Source: Streptomyces sp. B1I3 (GTDB lineage Bacteria > Actinomycetota > Actinomycetes > Streptomycetales > Streptomycetaceae). Taken from it: a stretch of 64,000 nt of DNA. The notes under the pieces were generated by a model, which made no database searches, had not been told where the DNA came from, and saw only the letters and a list, made by a program, of their open reading frames with translations. Positions 17,563-27,149 of the stretch are shown piece by piece (position 1 is the first letter of the stretch; every line of letters starts with the position of its first letter). Where the stretch lies: the NCBI RefSeq assembly GCF_030816615.1, contig NZ_JAUSYD010000001.1:7276501-7340500 (forward strand). The letters are read 5' to 3'. The position numbers and the translations under genes are program-made.

Positions 17563-18576
17563 ATGCTTCGCAGAAACCGCACCCTCCGTGCCTCCATCGG
17601 ATTCACCGCTCTCGCCGCTGTCTCGGCGCTGACCCTGACAGCCTGCGGCTCCGGTGCCCAGGGAGGGTCCGGGGGCGGTGGCACCAAGGTCGGCTTGATC
17701 ACCAAGACCGACACCAACCCGTTCTTCGTGAAGATGAAGGAGGGCGCCGAGCAGGCCGCGAAGGACAACGGCGTCGAACTCGTCAGCGCTGCCGGAAAGT
17801 TCGACGGCGACAACGCAGGCCAGGTCACCGCCATCGAGAACATGGTCAACTCCGGTGTGAAGGGCATCCTCATCACGCCCAACGACTCCAAGGCGATCGT
17901 CCCCGCCCTCGAAAAGGCACGCGCCAAGGGCATCCTGGTGATCGCGCTCGACAGCCCGACCGATCCCCAGGACGCCACCGATGCCCTCTTCGCCACCGAC
18001 AACGTCAAGGCGGGCGAGCTCATCGGCCAGTACGCCAAGGCTGCCATGGCCGGCAAGCAGGCGAAGATCGCCACCCTGGACCTCGCGCCCGGCGTCGCAG
18101 TGGGCGTGCAGCGCCACCAGGGCTTCCTCAAGGGCTTCGGCGTCACCGAAGACGACCCGTCGATCGTGTGCATGCAGGACACCGGCGGCGATCAGGCCAA
18201 GGGCCAGACCGCGATGGAAAACTGCCTCCAGAAGTCTCCGGACATCAACGTCGTCTACACGATCAACGAGCCGGCCGCGCTGGGCGCCTACACCGCGCTC
18301 AAGGCGAAGGGTCTCGAGAAGAAGGTGCTGGTCGTTTCCGTCGACGGCGGCTGCACCGGCACGAAGGCCGTCAAGGAAGGCAAGATCGCGGCGACCTCGC
18401 AGCAGTACCCGCTCCAGATGGCGTCCCAGGGCGTCAAGGCGGTCGCCGCATTCGCCAAGGACGGCAAGAAGACGCCCGGCTACACCGACACCGGCGTCAC
18501 GCTCATCACCGACGCGGCCAAGCCGGGCGTCGATGCCAAGGACACCGCCTACGGTCTCGAGAAGTGCTGGGGCTGA
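17563..18576 (+). CDS. sugar ABC transporter substrate-binding lipoprotein (RbsB/FrcB type)
   Basis: A 337-aa binding lipoprotein of the pentose/fructose class (family 4, RbsB fold). The signal peptide ends TLTAC with the lipidated cysteine at residue 28. The mature part begins VGLITKTDTNPFFVKMKEGA, the standard entry to this fold, and contains GILITPNDSKAIVPAL and a Cys-containing hinge (VSVDGGCTGTKAVKEGKIAA). First gene of the importer operon, followed after 334 bases by the permease. With the kinase and GH32 nearby, fructose is the likely ligand, as for S. meliloti FrcB. Confidence 0.88.
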   Translation: MLRRNRTLRASIGFTALAAVSALTLTACGSGAQGGSGGGGTKVGLITKTDTNPFFVKMKEGAEQAAKDNGVELVSAAGKFDGDNAGQVTAIENMVNSGVKGILITPNDSKAIVPALEKARAKGILVIALDSPTDPQDATDALFATDNVKAGELIGQYAKAAMAGKQAKIATLDLAPGVAVGVQRHQGFLKGFGVTEDDPSIVCMQDTGGDQAKGQTAMENCLQKSPDINVVYTINEPAALGAYTALKAKGLEKKVLVVSVDGGCTGTKAVKEGKIAATSQQYPLQMASQGVKAVAAFAKDGKKTPGYTDTGVTLITDAAKPGVDAKDTAYGLEKCWG

Positions 18577-18613
18577 GCCCGGCCATCGAGGTGCGCCGCG
18601 AAAGTCCTCTCCC

Positions 18614-18754
18614 GGCCGGCCGCTCCGGTAGCCGAGCGGTGACCTGAACCCCGCCTCCCCGGCCGGCCGCTCCCGTGGCCGAGCGGTGACCTGAACCCCG
18701 CCTCGCCGGCCGGCCGCTCCCGTAGCCGAACGGTGACCCGAACCCCGCCTCCCC
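18614..18754 (+). repeat. three tandem copies of a 47-bp repeat
   Basis: Copies at 18614-18660, 18661-18707 and 18708-18754. Each begins GGCCGGCCGCTCC and contains GCGGTGACCTGAACCCCGCC; they differ at only a few positions. They fill the middle of the gap between binding-protein and permease genes and have no coding frame. The GGCCGGCC palindrome in each unit could fold, possibly protecting the upstream mRNA end or reducing permease expression. Confidence 0.85.
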
Positions 18755-18910
18755 GCCCCTGAGGCCATTCCGCCCGCGCTCTTCGGGGAATCTCCTCACG
18801 GCACTCCTCGGACTCTCCGGCGAACGCCTCCCGCGGTGAACAGCCTCTCGGCATGCACTCCCTGACGATCTCTCTGCTTCGCCGACAACCGACCACCGGC
18901 AAGGACCACC

Positions 18911-19902
18911 ATGACTGCCACAACCCTGCCCTACGACCAGCTGAAAGGACCGACCACGGTCCGCCGGCTGCTCACCACACCGACCACGGGCCCTCTCGTC
19001 GCCCTGCTGCTGGCCTGTGTCTTCTTCTCCCTGACGACCGAGCAGTTCCTCTCCGGCGGGAACTTCTCACTGATCGTCCAGCAGGTCATGGTCGTGGGCA
19101 CACTGGCCATCGGCCAAACCCTGATCATCCTCACCGCCGGCATCGACCTCTCGTGCGGTGCCGTCATGGCGTTCGGCAGCATCGTCATCGCGAAGACGGC
19201 TGTCGAGGGCGGTCTGCCACCACTCGCCGCGATCGCTCTCGGTCTGGTCGTCTGCGCCGGCTTCGGTCTGGTCAACGGCCTGCTGGTGCAGATGATCCCG
19301 CTCCCGCCGTTCATCGTCACCCTCGGCATGCTGAACGTGGCGTTCGCACTGACCCACATCTACTCGGCCGAGCAGACGATCACCAACCTGCCGGCGCCGT
19401 TGACCGCCCTCGGCGAAACGTTCCCTCTGGGCAACACCGACATCACCTACGGCTCGCTGGTGACGATCGCCCTGTTCCTGCTCTTCGCCTACGCGCTCAG
19501 CGGCACCTCCTGGGGCCGGCACGTGTACGCGCTCGGCAACAGCCCCGAGGCCGCCCGCCTCAACGGCATCCGCACCTCCCGGCTGACGATCGGCCTCTAC
19601 ACCCTGGCCGGAGCCGTCTACGGAATCGCCGCGCTGCTCCTGATCTCCCGCACCGGCGTCGGTGACCCGCAGGCTGGACAGACCGACAACCTGGACAGCA
19701 TCACCGCCGTCGTCCTCGGTGGTACCAGCCTCTTCGGCGGCCGGGGCGCCGTCCTCGGTACCTTCATCGGCGTCCTCATCGTCGGTGTGTTCCGCAACGG
19801 CCTCCAGTTGATGGGCGTCGCCTCCATCTACCAGACCCTGATCACCGGTGCGCTGGTCATCCTGGCCGTGACCGTCGACCAGATCTCCCGGAGGAAGACC
19901 CG

Positions 19903-19906
<4 letters not shown>
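18911..19906 (+). CDS. sugar ABC transporter permease (RbsC/FrcC type)
   Basis: A 331-aa permease of the ribose/fructose class with about eight to ten membrane segments. Motifs include LIILTAGIDLSCGAVMAFGS (the conserved AGIDLS-x-G segment) and YALGNSPEAARLNGI, which docks to the ATPase. SITAVVLGGTSLFGGRG is near the C-terminus. The stop overlaps the ATPase start by four bases. Only one permease gene is present, as expected for this class, where it works as a homodimer. Confidence 0.9.
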
Positions 19907-20736
<830 letters not shown>

Positions 20737-20789
20737 GTTGCCGCAGGGGTAACGCGCAGACCGTAGGGTCGCCGCACAGTCAGGACAGC

Positions 20790-20818
20790 GGGCCCGGCCC
20801 TGGGCAGGGGCCGGGCCC
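20790..20818 (+). terminator. strong hairpin terminator/attenuator after the importer operon
   Basis: GGGCCCGGCCC (20790-20800), a 7-base loop, then its exact reverse complement (20808-20818). There is no T-run, as usual in Streptomyces. It lies between the ATPase stop and the LacI start, so it would end the importer transcript or reduce read-through into the regulator gene. Confidence 0.75.
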
Positions 20819-20843
20819 AGCGAATGCACAGGAACGGTGGTAC

Positions 20844-21857
20844 ATGGCCGCGAACCGTCGCCCCACACTGGCCGATGTCGCCAGGGAAGTGGGCGTCAGT
20901 GCCAAGACGGTGTCCCGGGTGCTCAACGAGGACGGGCCGAGTTCCCCGCAGACCCGCGAGCGCGTGCTCGCCGCAGTGGCGAAGCTCGGCTTCCAGCCGA
21001 ACCTGATGGCCCGCAACATCCGCGTCGGAGGCCCCGACACCACCGTCGGCCTGGTCGTGCCCGACCTCGGCAATCCCTTCTTCGGAACCGTCGCCGGCGG
21101 CATAGAGGACGTCGTGCGCGGCCGGGGGCTCACCCTGCTCATGGGCTCGTCGGCCGAAGACCCGGACCGCGAAAAGGCGTTGATCCAGACGTTCCTCGCC
21201 CGGCGTGTCAGCATGCTGATGGTCGTCCCCGCGTTCGGAGCCGACCACAGCCATCTCAAGGCACCACGCACGGCCGGGCTACCGGTGGTGTTCCTCGACC
21301 GTCCGGGAGCCGGACTCTCCGCCGACTGTGTGGTCAGCTCCAACCAGACCGGCGTCCGCGAGGGCGTCTCCCACCTCATCGCCCGCGGCCATCACCGGAT
21401 CGGTTTCATCGGAGACCTCCCCACCAAGCTCTACACCCGGCGCGAACGGCTCGCCGGTTACCGCTCGGCGCTCGCCGAAGCCGGCCTGCCCTACGACCGG
21501 ACCCTGGTGACCGGCGGGCACGGCCAGGACGGGGCCGCCGCCGAGACCACCGCACTGCTGGCGCTGCCGCATCCCCCCACCGCCCTGTTCGCGGCGAACA
21601 ACATCATGGCTCTCGGGGTCATCGCCCAGCTCACCCGCGCGGGACGCAAGGACATCGCTCTGGTCGCCTTCGACGACCTCCCGCTCGCCGAGGTCCTCGA
21701 ACCGGCCCTGACCGTCGTGTCCCAGGACCCGGCGACCATCGGTGAGACGGCAGCCAGGACCGCCCTCGCCCGTCTGGACGGCGACCGCACACGCGCCCGG
21801 ACCATCATGGTCCCCACCCGCCTGGTGGTCCGCGGCTCCAGCGAACCATCTCCGTGA
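20844..21857 (+). CDS. LacI-family transcriptional regulator of the fructan/fructose genes
   Basis: A 337-aa repressor. The LacI headpiece is at residues ~6-55 (RPTLADVAREVGVSAKTVSR, hinge VLNEDG), and the sensor domain starts at TVGLVVPDLGNPFFGTVAGG. It ends with the dimerisation and C-terminal strand, so it is full-length. The operator TGTCAWCGATGACA occurs upstream of GH32 and between the kinase and importer genes. It is absent from the ~100 bases before this gene, so autoregulation is not evident. A fructose-type ligand is inferred from the neighbours. Confidence 0.88.
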   Translation: MAANRRPTLADVAREVGVSAKTVSRVLNEDGPSSPQTRERVLAAVAKLGFQPNLMARNIRVGGPDTTVGLVVPDLGNPFFGTVAGGIEDVVRGRGLTLLMGSSAEDPDREKALIQTFLARRVSMLMVVPAFGADHSHLKAPRTAGLPVVFLDRPGAGLSADCVVSSNQTGVREGVSHLIARGHHRIGFIGDLPTKLYTRRERLAGYRSALAEAGLPYDRTLVTGGHGQDGAAAETTALLALPHPPTALFAANNIMALGVIAQLTRAGRKDIALVAFDDLPLAEVLEPALTVVSQDPATIGETAARTALARLDGDRTRARTIMVPTRLVVRGSSEPSP

Positions 21858-22096
21858 CCCGCGGAGCCGGCACCGGCCGAGAGCTGAACAGCATCCTCGC
21901 GGCTGAGGTCTACCCCAGTTTGCTGGCATCTCTGCATCACACCGCTCCCGGGCCGTTCGATCGATGTACTTCGTTGCTCTGACTTCGGGCTCCGGCAATC
22001 AACTGCTCGATGCCATCGATACGGTGCCGGCCTTCAGGGCGGGGACGGGATCGACGACCGGCGCTCACTGAGCTTGTTCTTCAGGGTCTGAACTGG

Positions 22097-22528
22097 TCAG
22101 TGCAGCAGGGTGTCTGTGAACGTCTCGCGGTGGGTAACCAGACAGGCTTGTATACGGTCCCAGCGTTCCCAGCCGCCGCGCTCGGTCAGCGCCTTGACGT
22201 GAATCGGGTCACCGTCGGCCACGCGGTCGGCGACGCAGTCCCGGCAGGTCTGGGTGGCCTGTTCGATGACGCCCGGTAGTTCGGCGCGTTCCTGCGGGGA
22301 GAGGCCGTAGCTGTCGGCGAGGATCCGCAGTCGTGCGGGTACGTCCAAGCCTGCGGGGTAGAGGGCATCGGCAGATGCAGGATCGAGCATGGGGGCCCAG
22401 TAGCGGGCGGTCATGGCGACGTCCCAGAGGGGGCGTCCCGGAGCCGCCAGGTCGAAATCGATCAGGGCGAACGCATGGCCGTCGCGGAAGACGACGTTGT
22501 CCGGGCAGACGTCGTTGTGGCACAGCAT
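22097..22528 (-). pseudogene. aminoglycoside phosphotransferase-family kinase, C-terminal half only
   Basis: A frame of 143 codons starting MLCHNDVCPDNVVF. That is the catalytic loop (HND-x5-N) of the APH/choline kinase-like fold, followed by the metal-binding segment LIDFDLAAPGRPLWD. The ATP-binding N-terminal lobe that should precede it is absent; the upstream DNA belongs to another gene on the opposite strand. It cannot be a working kinase by itself. Confidence 0.65.
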
Positions 22529-22621
22529 CGTTCCTCCGGTCGTGCGGTGAGTGTGCTGAGATTTCGGGGGTAGGCAGGTTGCACATTTTTTTGTGGCGTT
22601 TCGGGCAGTGGGGGCGGATGT

Positions 22622-23098
22622 ATGGATCTGGCTGGGCAGGACGAGGGCCGGCATCCGCTGGCGGAGGGTGCGTTGTCGGTCTCTGCCACGTTCGAGGGCA
22701 GCGAGCAGATTGCCGTTGCTCGGGATATGGCCTGCGTGTTCCTGATGTCGGTGCAGGCTGATCATGGGCTGCCGGTGTCGCAGCGGGCGATGGGCTCGGT
22801 CCAGCTGGTGGTGAGTGAGCTGGTGACCAACGCCCGCAAATATGCCCAAGGGCCGTGTGAGCTGACGCTGGAGGTGCGCGAGGGCGCGGTGGAGGTGACG
22901 GTGTGGGACAGCGGCACGGCACTCCCATCGATCCTGGCGCCGGATCCGACCCGGATCGGTCAGCACGGGCTGGAGATCGTCATGGCGATGTGCCGCAGCT
23001 TCGAGGTGCACCGCGAGCGGATCGGCAAACGCGTCAAGGCGACCGTCGTCCTGGCCGACGACCCGGACGGTGGCGCAGCCGGCCACCAGGTGATGTGA
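22622..23098 (+). CDS. ATP-binding protein, anti-sigma factor kinase fold (RsbW/SpoIIAB-like)
   Basis: A 158-aa HATPase_c protein of the single-domain type abundant in Streptomyces. The N-box reads VQLVVSELVTNARKYA and the G1 region VTVWDSGTALPSI, followed by GQHGLEIVMAMCRSFEV, matching the ATP lid. It probably acts as an anti-sigma kinase or regulatory switch whose partners (STAS proteins, SpoIIE phosphatases) are encoded at ~49-53 kb in this window. Here it sits alone between truncated genes. ATG 22622 lacks a strong Shine-Dalgarno. Confidence 0.8.
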   Translation: MDLAGQDEGRHPLAEGALSVSATFEGSEQIAVARDMACVFLMSVQADHGLPVSQRAMGSVQLVVSELVTNARKYAQGPCELTLEVREGAVEVTVWDSGTALPSILAPDPTRIGQHGLEIVMAMCRSFEVHRERIGKRVKATVVLADDPDGGAAGHQVM

Positions 23099-23219
23099 AC
23101 ACACGGCCGGGTTCAGGGCAGCAGCTCACTCCGGCCGAGATCACGGGCGCTCGTGCTCTCGTCCTCAGGGGAGCGGGCTCGTCCTGGCCGCTCCGTCCCC
23201 GGCGAGAGCCTGAGGGCGG

Positions 23220-23375
23220 GGGCGGGACGATGACACCGACACCGGTGGCGACGCTGGGGCGCCCGCCGACCCGGCCACGGGCGCGAGCAGCGGCCAGGCC
23301 CGCGCGGGTGCCCTGGACGATAAGTGCGAGGATCAAGTCGGCGAGCGAGGACGAGGCGGCCGCCGGGGGTCGTGC
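23220..23375 (-). pseudogene. serine recombinase (resolvase/invertase) fragment
   Basis: In one minus-strand frame the stretch reads LADLILALIVQGTRAGLAAA followed by RARGRVGGRPSVAT. This is the signature at the end of the catalytic domain of Pin/Hin-type serine recombinases. Both the active-site serine region and the DNA-binding domain are missing, so this is a scar. Confidence 0.55.
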
Positions 23376-23451
23376 TGTCGATGTTGGGCCTTGACCCTTG
23401 ATGTTGAACACTCGAGACACTGGATCCTGCTGATCTGAGGACGGACATCTC

Positions 23452-23922
23452 GTGGTCATGAAGAACTACCCGCCGGAGTTCAAGGCGGACGCGGTCGCGC
23501 TGTACGAGTCGCGGCCCGCGGCGATCAGGTCGGTCGCCGCCGATCTGGGGATCAACCCGGAGACCCTGCGGAACTGGGTCCGGGCAGCCGGAGTGAGCCG
23601 TCCCCGGGGACGGCGGACGCAGGAACCGGCCCAGCCGCCGGCCCCGCTGGAGGCTGAGAACGCGGCCTTGCGGAAGAAGGTTCGCGAGCTCGAGGAGGAA
23701 CGCGAGATCCTGCGGAAGGCCGCCACGTATTTCGCCCGGGGAGACGCGCTGGTGAACCGCTTCCAGTGTGTCGCCGACCTTCAGCGCCGTTACGGCGTGA
23801 AGCGGCTGTGCACCATCCTCGGCGTCAGCCGCTCGAGCTTCTACTACTGGCGTCGGACTGCCACGGACCGGGCCGCCAGACAGGTAGCCGACGCCCGCCT
23901 GGCCGCCCGGATACGGGGTCAA
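23452..23922 (+). pseudogene. IS3-family transposase OrfA plus start of OrfB, truncated
   Basis: The frame begins MVMKNYPPEFKADAVALYES with an HTH (INPETLRNWVRAAGV) and a leucine-zipper-like helix (ENAALRKKVRELEEEREIL), the standard OrfA of IS3 elements. It then runs directly into the start of OrfB (DLQRRYGVKRLCTILGVSRS). The DDE catalytic core is missing; the frame continues into unrelated DNA. OrfA and OrfB being in one frame, without the usual frameshift, also suggests rearrangement. Confidence 0.7.
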
Positions 23923-23949
23923 GGCCCAATCGATCACGGCGCCCGCCTG

Positions 23950-24175
23950 GGCATTGATGTCGACGTCGTCCGCCGCGGCCCTGATCAGAAGGGTTTCGCA
24001 ATCATCCCCAGGCGCCGTGGCATGGAGAGGGCATTCGGCTGGCTCATGCATCATCGCCGGCTCGCCCGTGACTACGAGACTCACCCCCACCGCTCAGAGG
24101 CCATGATTCGCGTTGCGATGATCGACCTCATGAGCCGCAGGCTGACCCGACAGTCCACCCCGAACTGGAAAAACG
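23950..24175 (+). pseudogene. IS5-type transposase C-terminal fragment
   Basis: In the same open frame as the IS3 piece the sequence reads KGFAIIPRRRGMERAFGWLM and then RLARDYETHPHRSEAMIRVA. This is the conserved C-terminal region, including the catalytic Glu of the RR-x-VER-type motif, of Streptomyces IS5-family transposases. It is joined to the IS3 fragment with no stop between them. Confidence 0.65.
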
Positions 24176-24273
24176 CATGCGGACCCAGCGAGAGCAGCCC
24201 CAACCCGGCGGCCAAGCCCAGCCAGCGATGCGAGAGGATGCACCATCCGACCATCACGAGAGAGGGGGCGACG

Positions 24274-24744
24274 GTGACAGAACCGGACGCAGTGGACCTG
24301 ATCCACCTGGAAGATGCAGACGGCAACCGCTGCATCATCCGAGTGACCGGCCGCTACCAGCCGGGAGTGCTGACCGGCCATGACGTCCTGCGGGCCGATG
24401 TCCTCGCCTCCGCCGACTTCCTTGACGCCCGGCTCGAACTCTTCCTGTTCCAGCAGGACCTCGACGCCTGGCAGCGCGACCTGGCCCAGCTCGCGCCGGG
24501 CGCGGATGCGAGCATCGGTGGCGACCGCGGACTGAGCCTCGTCTTTCACATGCATGAGGACCGCTCCTTGTCCGTGACTGTCGACGACCCCGACCGCCTC
24601 ACCGCAGCGCTCTCGCTACGGCCGCAGGAGACCTGGATCCCAGAGCATCAACAGCGGCTTAAGCACATTCGCGAAATCTGGCCGACTGAAGTCGTAGAGA
24701 CGGCTCCCATGGCCTACGAGTGGAGTCCTAGCCGCAGGCCTTGA
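24274..24744 (+). CDS. DUF5959-like hypothetical protein
   Basis: A 156-aa soluble acidic protein. It begins MTEPDAVDLIHLEDADGNRC and contains GRYQPGVLTGHDVLRADVLA, ELFLFQQDLDAWQRDLAQL and a GGDRGLSL segment. I associate this pattern with the streptomycete DUF5959 family, of unknown function. GTG 24274 follows a purine-rich GAGAGGGGG at a good distance. The open frame extends upstream through two transposase fragments, but composition and the Shine-Dalgarno place the real start here. Probably intact. Confidence 0.65.
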   Translation: MTEPDAVDLIHLEDADGNRCIIRVTGRYQPGVLTGHDVLRADVLASADFLDARLELFLFQQDLDAWQRDLAQLAPGADASIGGDRGLSLVFHMHEDRSLSVTVDDPDRLTAALSLRPQETWIPEHQQRLKHIREIWPTEVVETAPMAYEWSPSRRP

Positions 24745-24899
24745 ATTGCGTCGGTCCGCGAAAATCTCGACTTCTCAGACATGCCTGGCGGAACAAAACG
24801 CTCTTTGAATAATCTGGTTTCGGGTCGGACCTTTCCCCTGCGGCGACCAGTTCGGTTGAGACGCTGGAGTGCCGAAAATATCGGGCTATGTGATCTCGG

Positions 24900-25262
24900 A
24901 CGGGGCACCGGATGTCGTCTCAGCCGATCTGGTCCGGCTCTGCTGTTCCGAACCGGTACCACGCCGATGGTGTCGGTGCGCAGGCGGCGCAGGGAGGCGT
25001 CGGCGAACTTCCGGATCTGCTCCGGGCGACTGTCGACGCCGGAGATCGCGCCGTCCTTGATGTGCTCGATGACGACCTGGTCCCGTACGGGGGCCAGCTC
25101 CTCGCCCACCAGTTCCTCATTGACGTACGGCCCGTAGACCTCGGCGGTGTCAAAGAATGTGACGCTCCGGTCGACGGCGGCGCACAGCACGCCGATCATG
25201 TCGTCGTGGCTTCCGGGGTTGGGTGCCATGAAACCCTCGCCCCATGAACCGTGATAATCCAT
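24900..25262 (-). pseudogene. aldo/keto reductase remnant
   Basis: Minus-strand frame beginning MDYHGSWGEGFM, then AVDRSVTFFDTAEVYGPYVN with the catalytic Asp/Tyr segment (FFDTAEVYG) of aldo/keto reductases. NEELVGEELAPVRDQVVI should be followed by the catalytic lysine (ATKFGF) but is joined instead to HIKDGAISGVDSRP, an internal deletion. After RLRTDTIGV the similarity ends. It lacks the usual N-terminus, the catalytic Lys and the barrel C-terminus. Confidence 0.65.
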
Positions 25263-25306
25263 TGCTCAAGATCCACTTTCGATACACGTAGGCCATTTCG
25301 TTTGGA

Positions 25307-26145
25307 TCACCGCGCGGACCAGAGGAAGATGCCCGCGATGTGACGTCCGGCCAGGTAGATGGTTGCGGTCTTCTCGTAGCGGGTGGCGATGCCTCGCCAC
25401 TGTTTCAAGCGGTTGATGCAGCGTTCGACGGTGTTGCGCTGTTTGTATGCCTCGCGGTCGAAGGCGGGTGGTCTGCCGCCCCGGCTTCCGCGCCGCAGAC
25501 GGTGGCCGCGCTGGTCGGCCGGGACGGGGATGACCGCTCGGATCCCGCGTTTGCGCAGGTGCTCGCGGATCGCGCGGGAAGAGTACGCCTTGCCGGCCAG
25601 GACCACGTCCGGCCTGGTGCGGGGCCGTCCTCGCCGTCGAGGGACGCGAAGGCGGGCCATGACGTGAGCGAAGGCGGGTGCGTCACCGGCCTGTCCGGCG
25701 GTGAGCACGAAGGCCAGTGGTCGGCGTTGGGCATCGGAGGCCAGGTGGATCTTTGTGCTCAGTCCGCTGCGGGACCGGCCAATGGCATGGTCTGCCGGCT
25801 CGCCTGCCGGGGTCTTTCTGCGGGGCCCAGCCGCGTGCTGGTGTGCGCGCACGATGATGGAGTCCACCGAGACGGCCCAGTTGAGGTCGTCGTCGGCGTC
25901 GGCCTGCGCGACCAGCGCGGTGGACACCCGCTCCCAGGTGCCGTCGATGGCCCACACCCGCAGCCGGTTGTGGACGCCCCGCCAGTTGCCGACTTCTCAG
26001 GGAGGTGGATCCACTGCGACCTCGTCTGGAACTTCCAGGCGATCGCGTCGATCACCTCTCGGTCGTCCCGCCACCGGCCACCCCGTGCGGCGTCCGGTCT
26101 GGGAGTAACGGCTCGATTCGCGCCCATTGCGTCAGTCAACGGCAC
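25307..26145 (-). pseudogene. IS5-family transposase, frameshifted
   Basis: The catalytic part (25307-25957) reads WAIDGTWERV, VDSIIVRAHQHAAG with the first Asp, then FDREAYKQRNTVERCINRLK with the Glu. It ends at the left inverted repeat. The N-terminal part lies in another frame (DREVIDAIAWKFQTRSQWIH), broken near 25995 where one base seems missing after LPEK. A further disruption lies near 26100. Some IS5 relatives use programmed frameshifting at a comparable place, but two or more breaks suggest inactivation. Confidence 0.75.
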
Positions 26146-26188
26146 ACACGAATAACGACCGGCGGGGCTGGTTGGAACGGCGCCGCCG

Positions 26189-26383
26189 TCAGTCAGTCGG
26201 CCCAGTGCGGAGCCGCTGTACGTCCCGCACGAGCGTATACGAGGCGCTGAGGAAGATCACGGCTCCAGCCACGAGCCAGAGGATCGACGCCCCAGAGCGG
26301 TATTCACGAAAGCCCGCAACGACCAGCATCACGCTGGCAAGGACGCCGAAGGCCGAGATCAGAGCGCTGATGCGGTGAGTCAC
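26189..26383 (-). CDS. small two-helix membrane protein inside an IS element
   Basis: A 64-codon ORF from GTG 26383 encoding a small hydrophobic protein. Two likely membrane helices (ALISAFGVLASVMLVVAGF and SILWLVAGAVIFLSASYTLV) are separated by the short loop REYRSGA, and a basic tail follows. There is no Shine-Dalgarno. A GATAAT -10-like box on the minus strand (26395-26390) lies six bases before the GTG, so a leaderless mRNA is possible. It lies wholly between the transposase start and the right inverted repeat, making it a candidate passenger. Function unknown. Confidence 0.45.
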   Translation of the reverse strand: MTHRISALISAFGVLASVMLVVAGFREYRSGASILWLVAGAVIFLSASYTLVRDVQRLRTGPTD

Positions 26384-26448
26384 ACGGGCATTATCAACAA
26401 CAACCTCGGCCAGCGGAAGTGATCTAAACGAAACGGCCTGGTGCCGCA

Positions 26449-27138
26449 TCAGGCAACGTTCGCCCCGTCCCCGTCCTCCGGTGCCGGAGTGGTTGCGATC
26501 AGTCGGTTCGTGATCTCCTCGGCAGTCAGCACGAGTGCGAAGCCCTTGCGCAGCACGGCGAGTTCTGGTTCCTGGCGGGACTCGTCGTCGGTGGCCGTGG
26601 TGTCGGATCCGAAGACGACCTTGTAGCCGCGTTCGTATGCCTGCCGGGCCGTGGTGCCGCAACAGTAGTTGGTGAGGGTGCCCGTGACGATGACCGTATC
26701 GCGGCCGAGGTTGCGCAGCATCGTGTCGAGCGGGGTGTCGTAGAACGCGCCGTAGGAGGGCTTGCGGATCAGGGCCTCGTCGTGGCGGCGGCCCATCGGA
26801 GCCCACACCTCGGCGGGGCCCGGGCGGCGCCAGTCGGTGTCGGCATGCGGGAGGAAGGGCAGGGCCTGCGGTCGGTCCAGTCCGAGGTGGGTGTCGTCGA
26901 AGATGCTCCAGATCACCGGGATCGAGGCGGCCCGGCAGTCCTCGACCAACTGCCGCAGCCGGGGCGCCATCCGGGTGGCCGCGGGCACCCAGTAGGGGCT
27001 CCAACCGGGGCGGACGAATTCGTCCTGCATGTCGATGACCAGCAGCGCCGTGCGCTCGGGACGCACGTCGAACGATGCCCGGCCCTGCTCGTAGGCGTCG
27101 CGCGCTCGCGCGGTCACCCATTCCTCGGTATACGCCAT
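26449..27138 (-). CDS. isochorismatase-family cysteine hydrolase
   Basis: A 229-aa hydrolase of the isochorismatase/nicotinamidase superfamily. The catalytic triad is visible: Asp36 in VIDMQDEF, Lys126 in LIRKPSYG, and Cys159 in TNYCCGTTAR. The fold also covers N-carbamoyl amidohydrolases and biuret/ureidoacrylate amidohydrolases, and I cannot choose between them. The gene is divergent from a PadR-type regulator. The 30-bp palindrome between them starts only 12 bases upstream of this start codon, so this gene is the probable regulatory target. An IS end lies 10 bases beyond its stop. Confidence 0.88.
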   Translation of the reverse strand: MAYTEEWVTARARDAYEQGRASFDVRPERTALLVIDMQDEFVRPGWSPYWVPAATRMAPRLRQLVEDCRAASIPVIWSIFDDTHLGLDRPQALPFLPHADTDWRRPGPAEVWAPMGRRHDEALIRKPSYGAFYDTPLDTMLRNLGRDTVIVTGTLTNYCCGTTARQAYERGYKVVFGSDTTATDDESRQEPELAVLRKGFALVLTAEEITNRLIATTPAPEDGDGANVA

Positions 27139-27149
27139 CCCCGCCCCTT

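Larger units (their letters stand above)
25290..26439. mobile_element. IS5-family element with terminal inverted repeats and a small passenger ORF
   Basis: The ends are imperfect inverted repeats: GGCCATTTCGTTTGGATCAC at 25291-25310, and the reverse complement of GGCCGTTTCGTTTAGATCAC at 26419-26438. These match at 18 of 20 positions, and a further outer base also matches. The 1.15-kb interval holds a frameshifted transposase on the minus strand and, between the transposase start and the right end, a 64-codon ORF. The right end lies ten bases from the stop of the cysteine-hydrolase gene. I see no obvious target duplication. Confidence 0.75.

Noticed and set aside
18614..18754. CRISPR array
   Set aside because: The 47-bp repeats are directly adjacent with no spacers, only three copies, and no cas genes are nearby.
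22097..23104. A 335-codon minus-strand phosphotransferase
   Set aside because: The upstream half is antisense to the HATPase gene and lacks any kinase N-lobe motifs; only the C-terminal 143 codons are homologous.
25290..27138. Single operon of transposase, membrane ORF and cysteine hydrolase
   Set aside because: The inverted repeat between them marks an element boundary ten bases after the hydrolase stop, so the arrangement is an insertion, not an operon.
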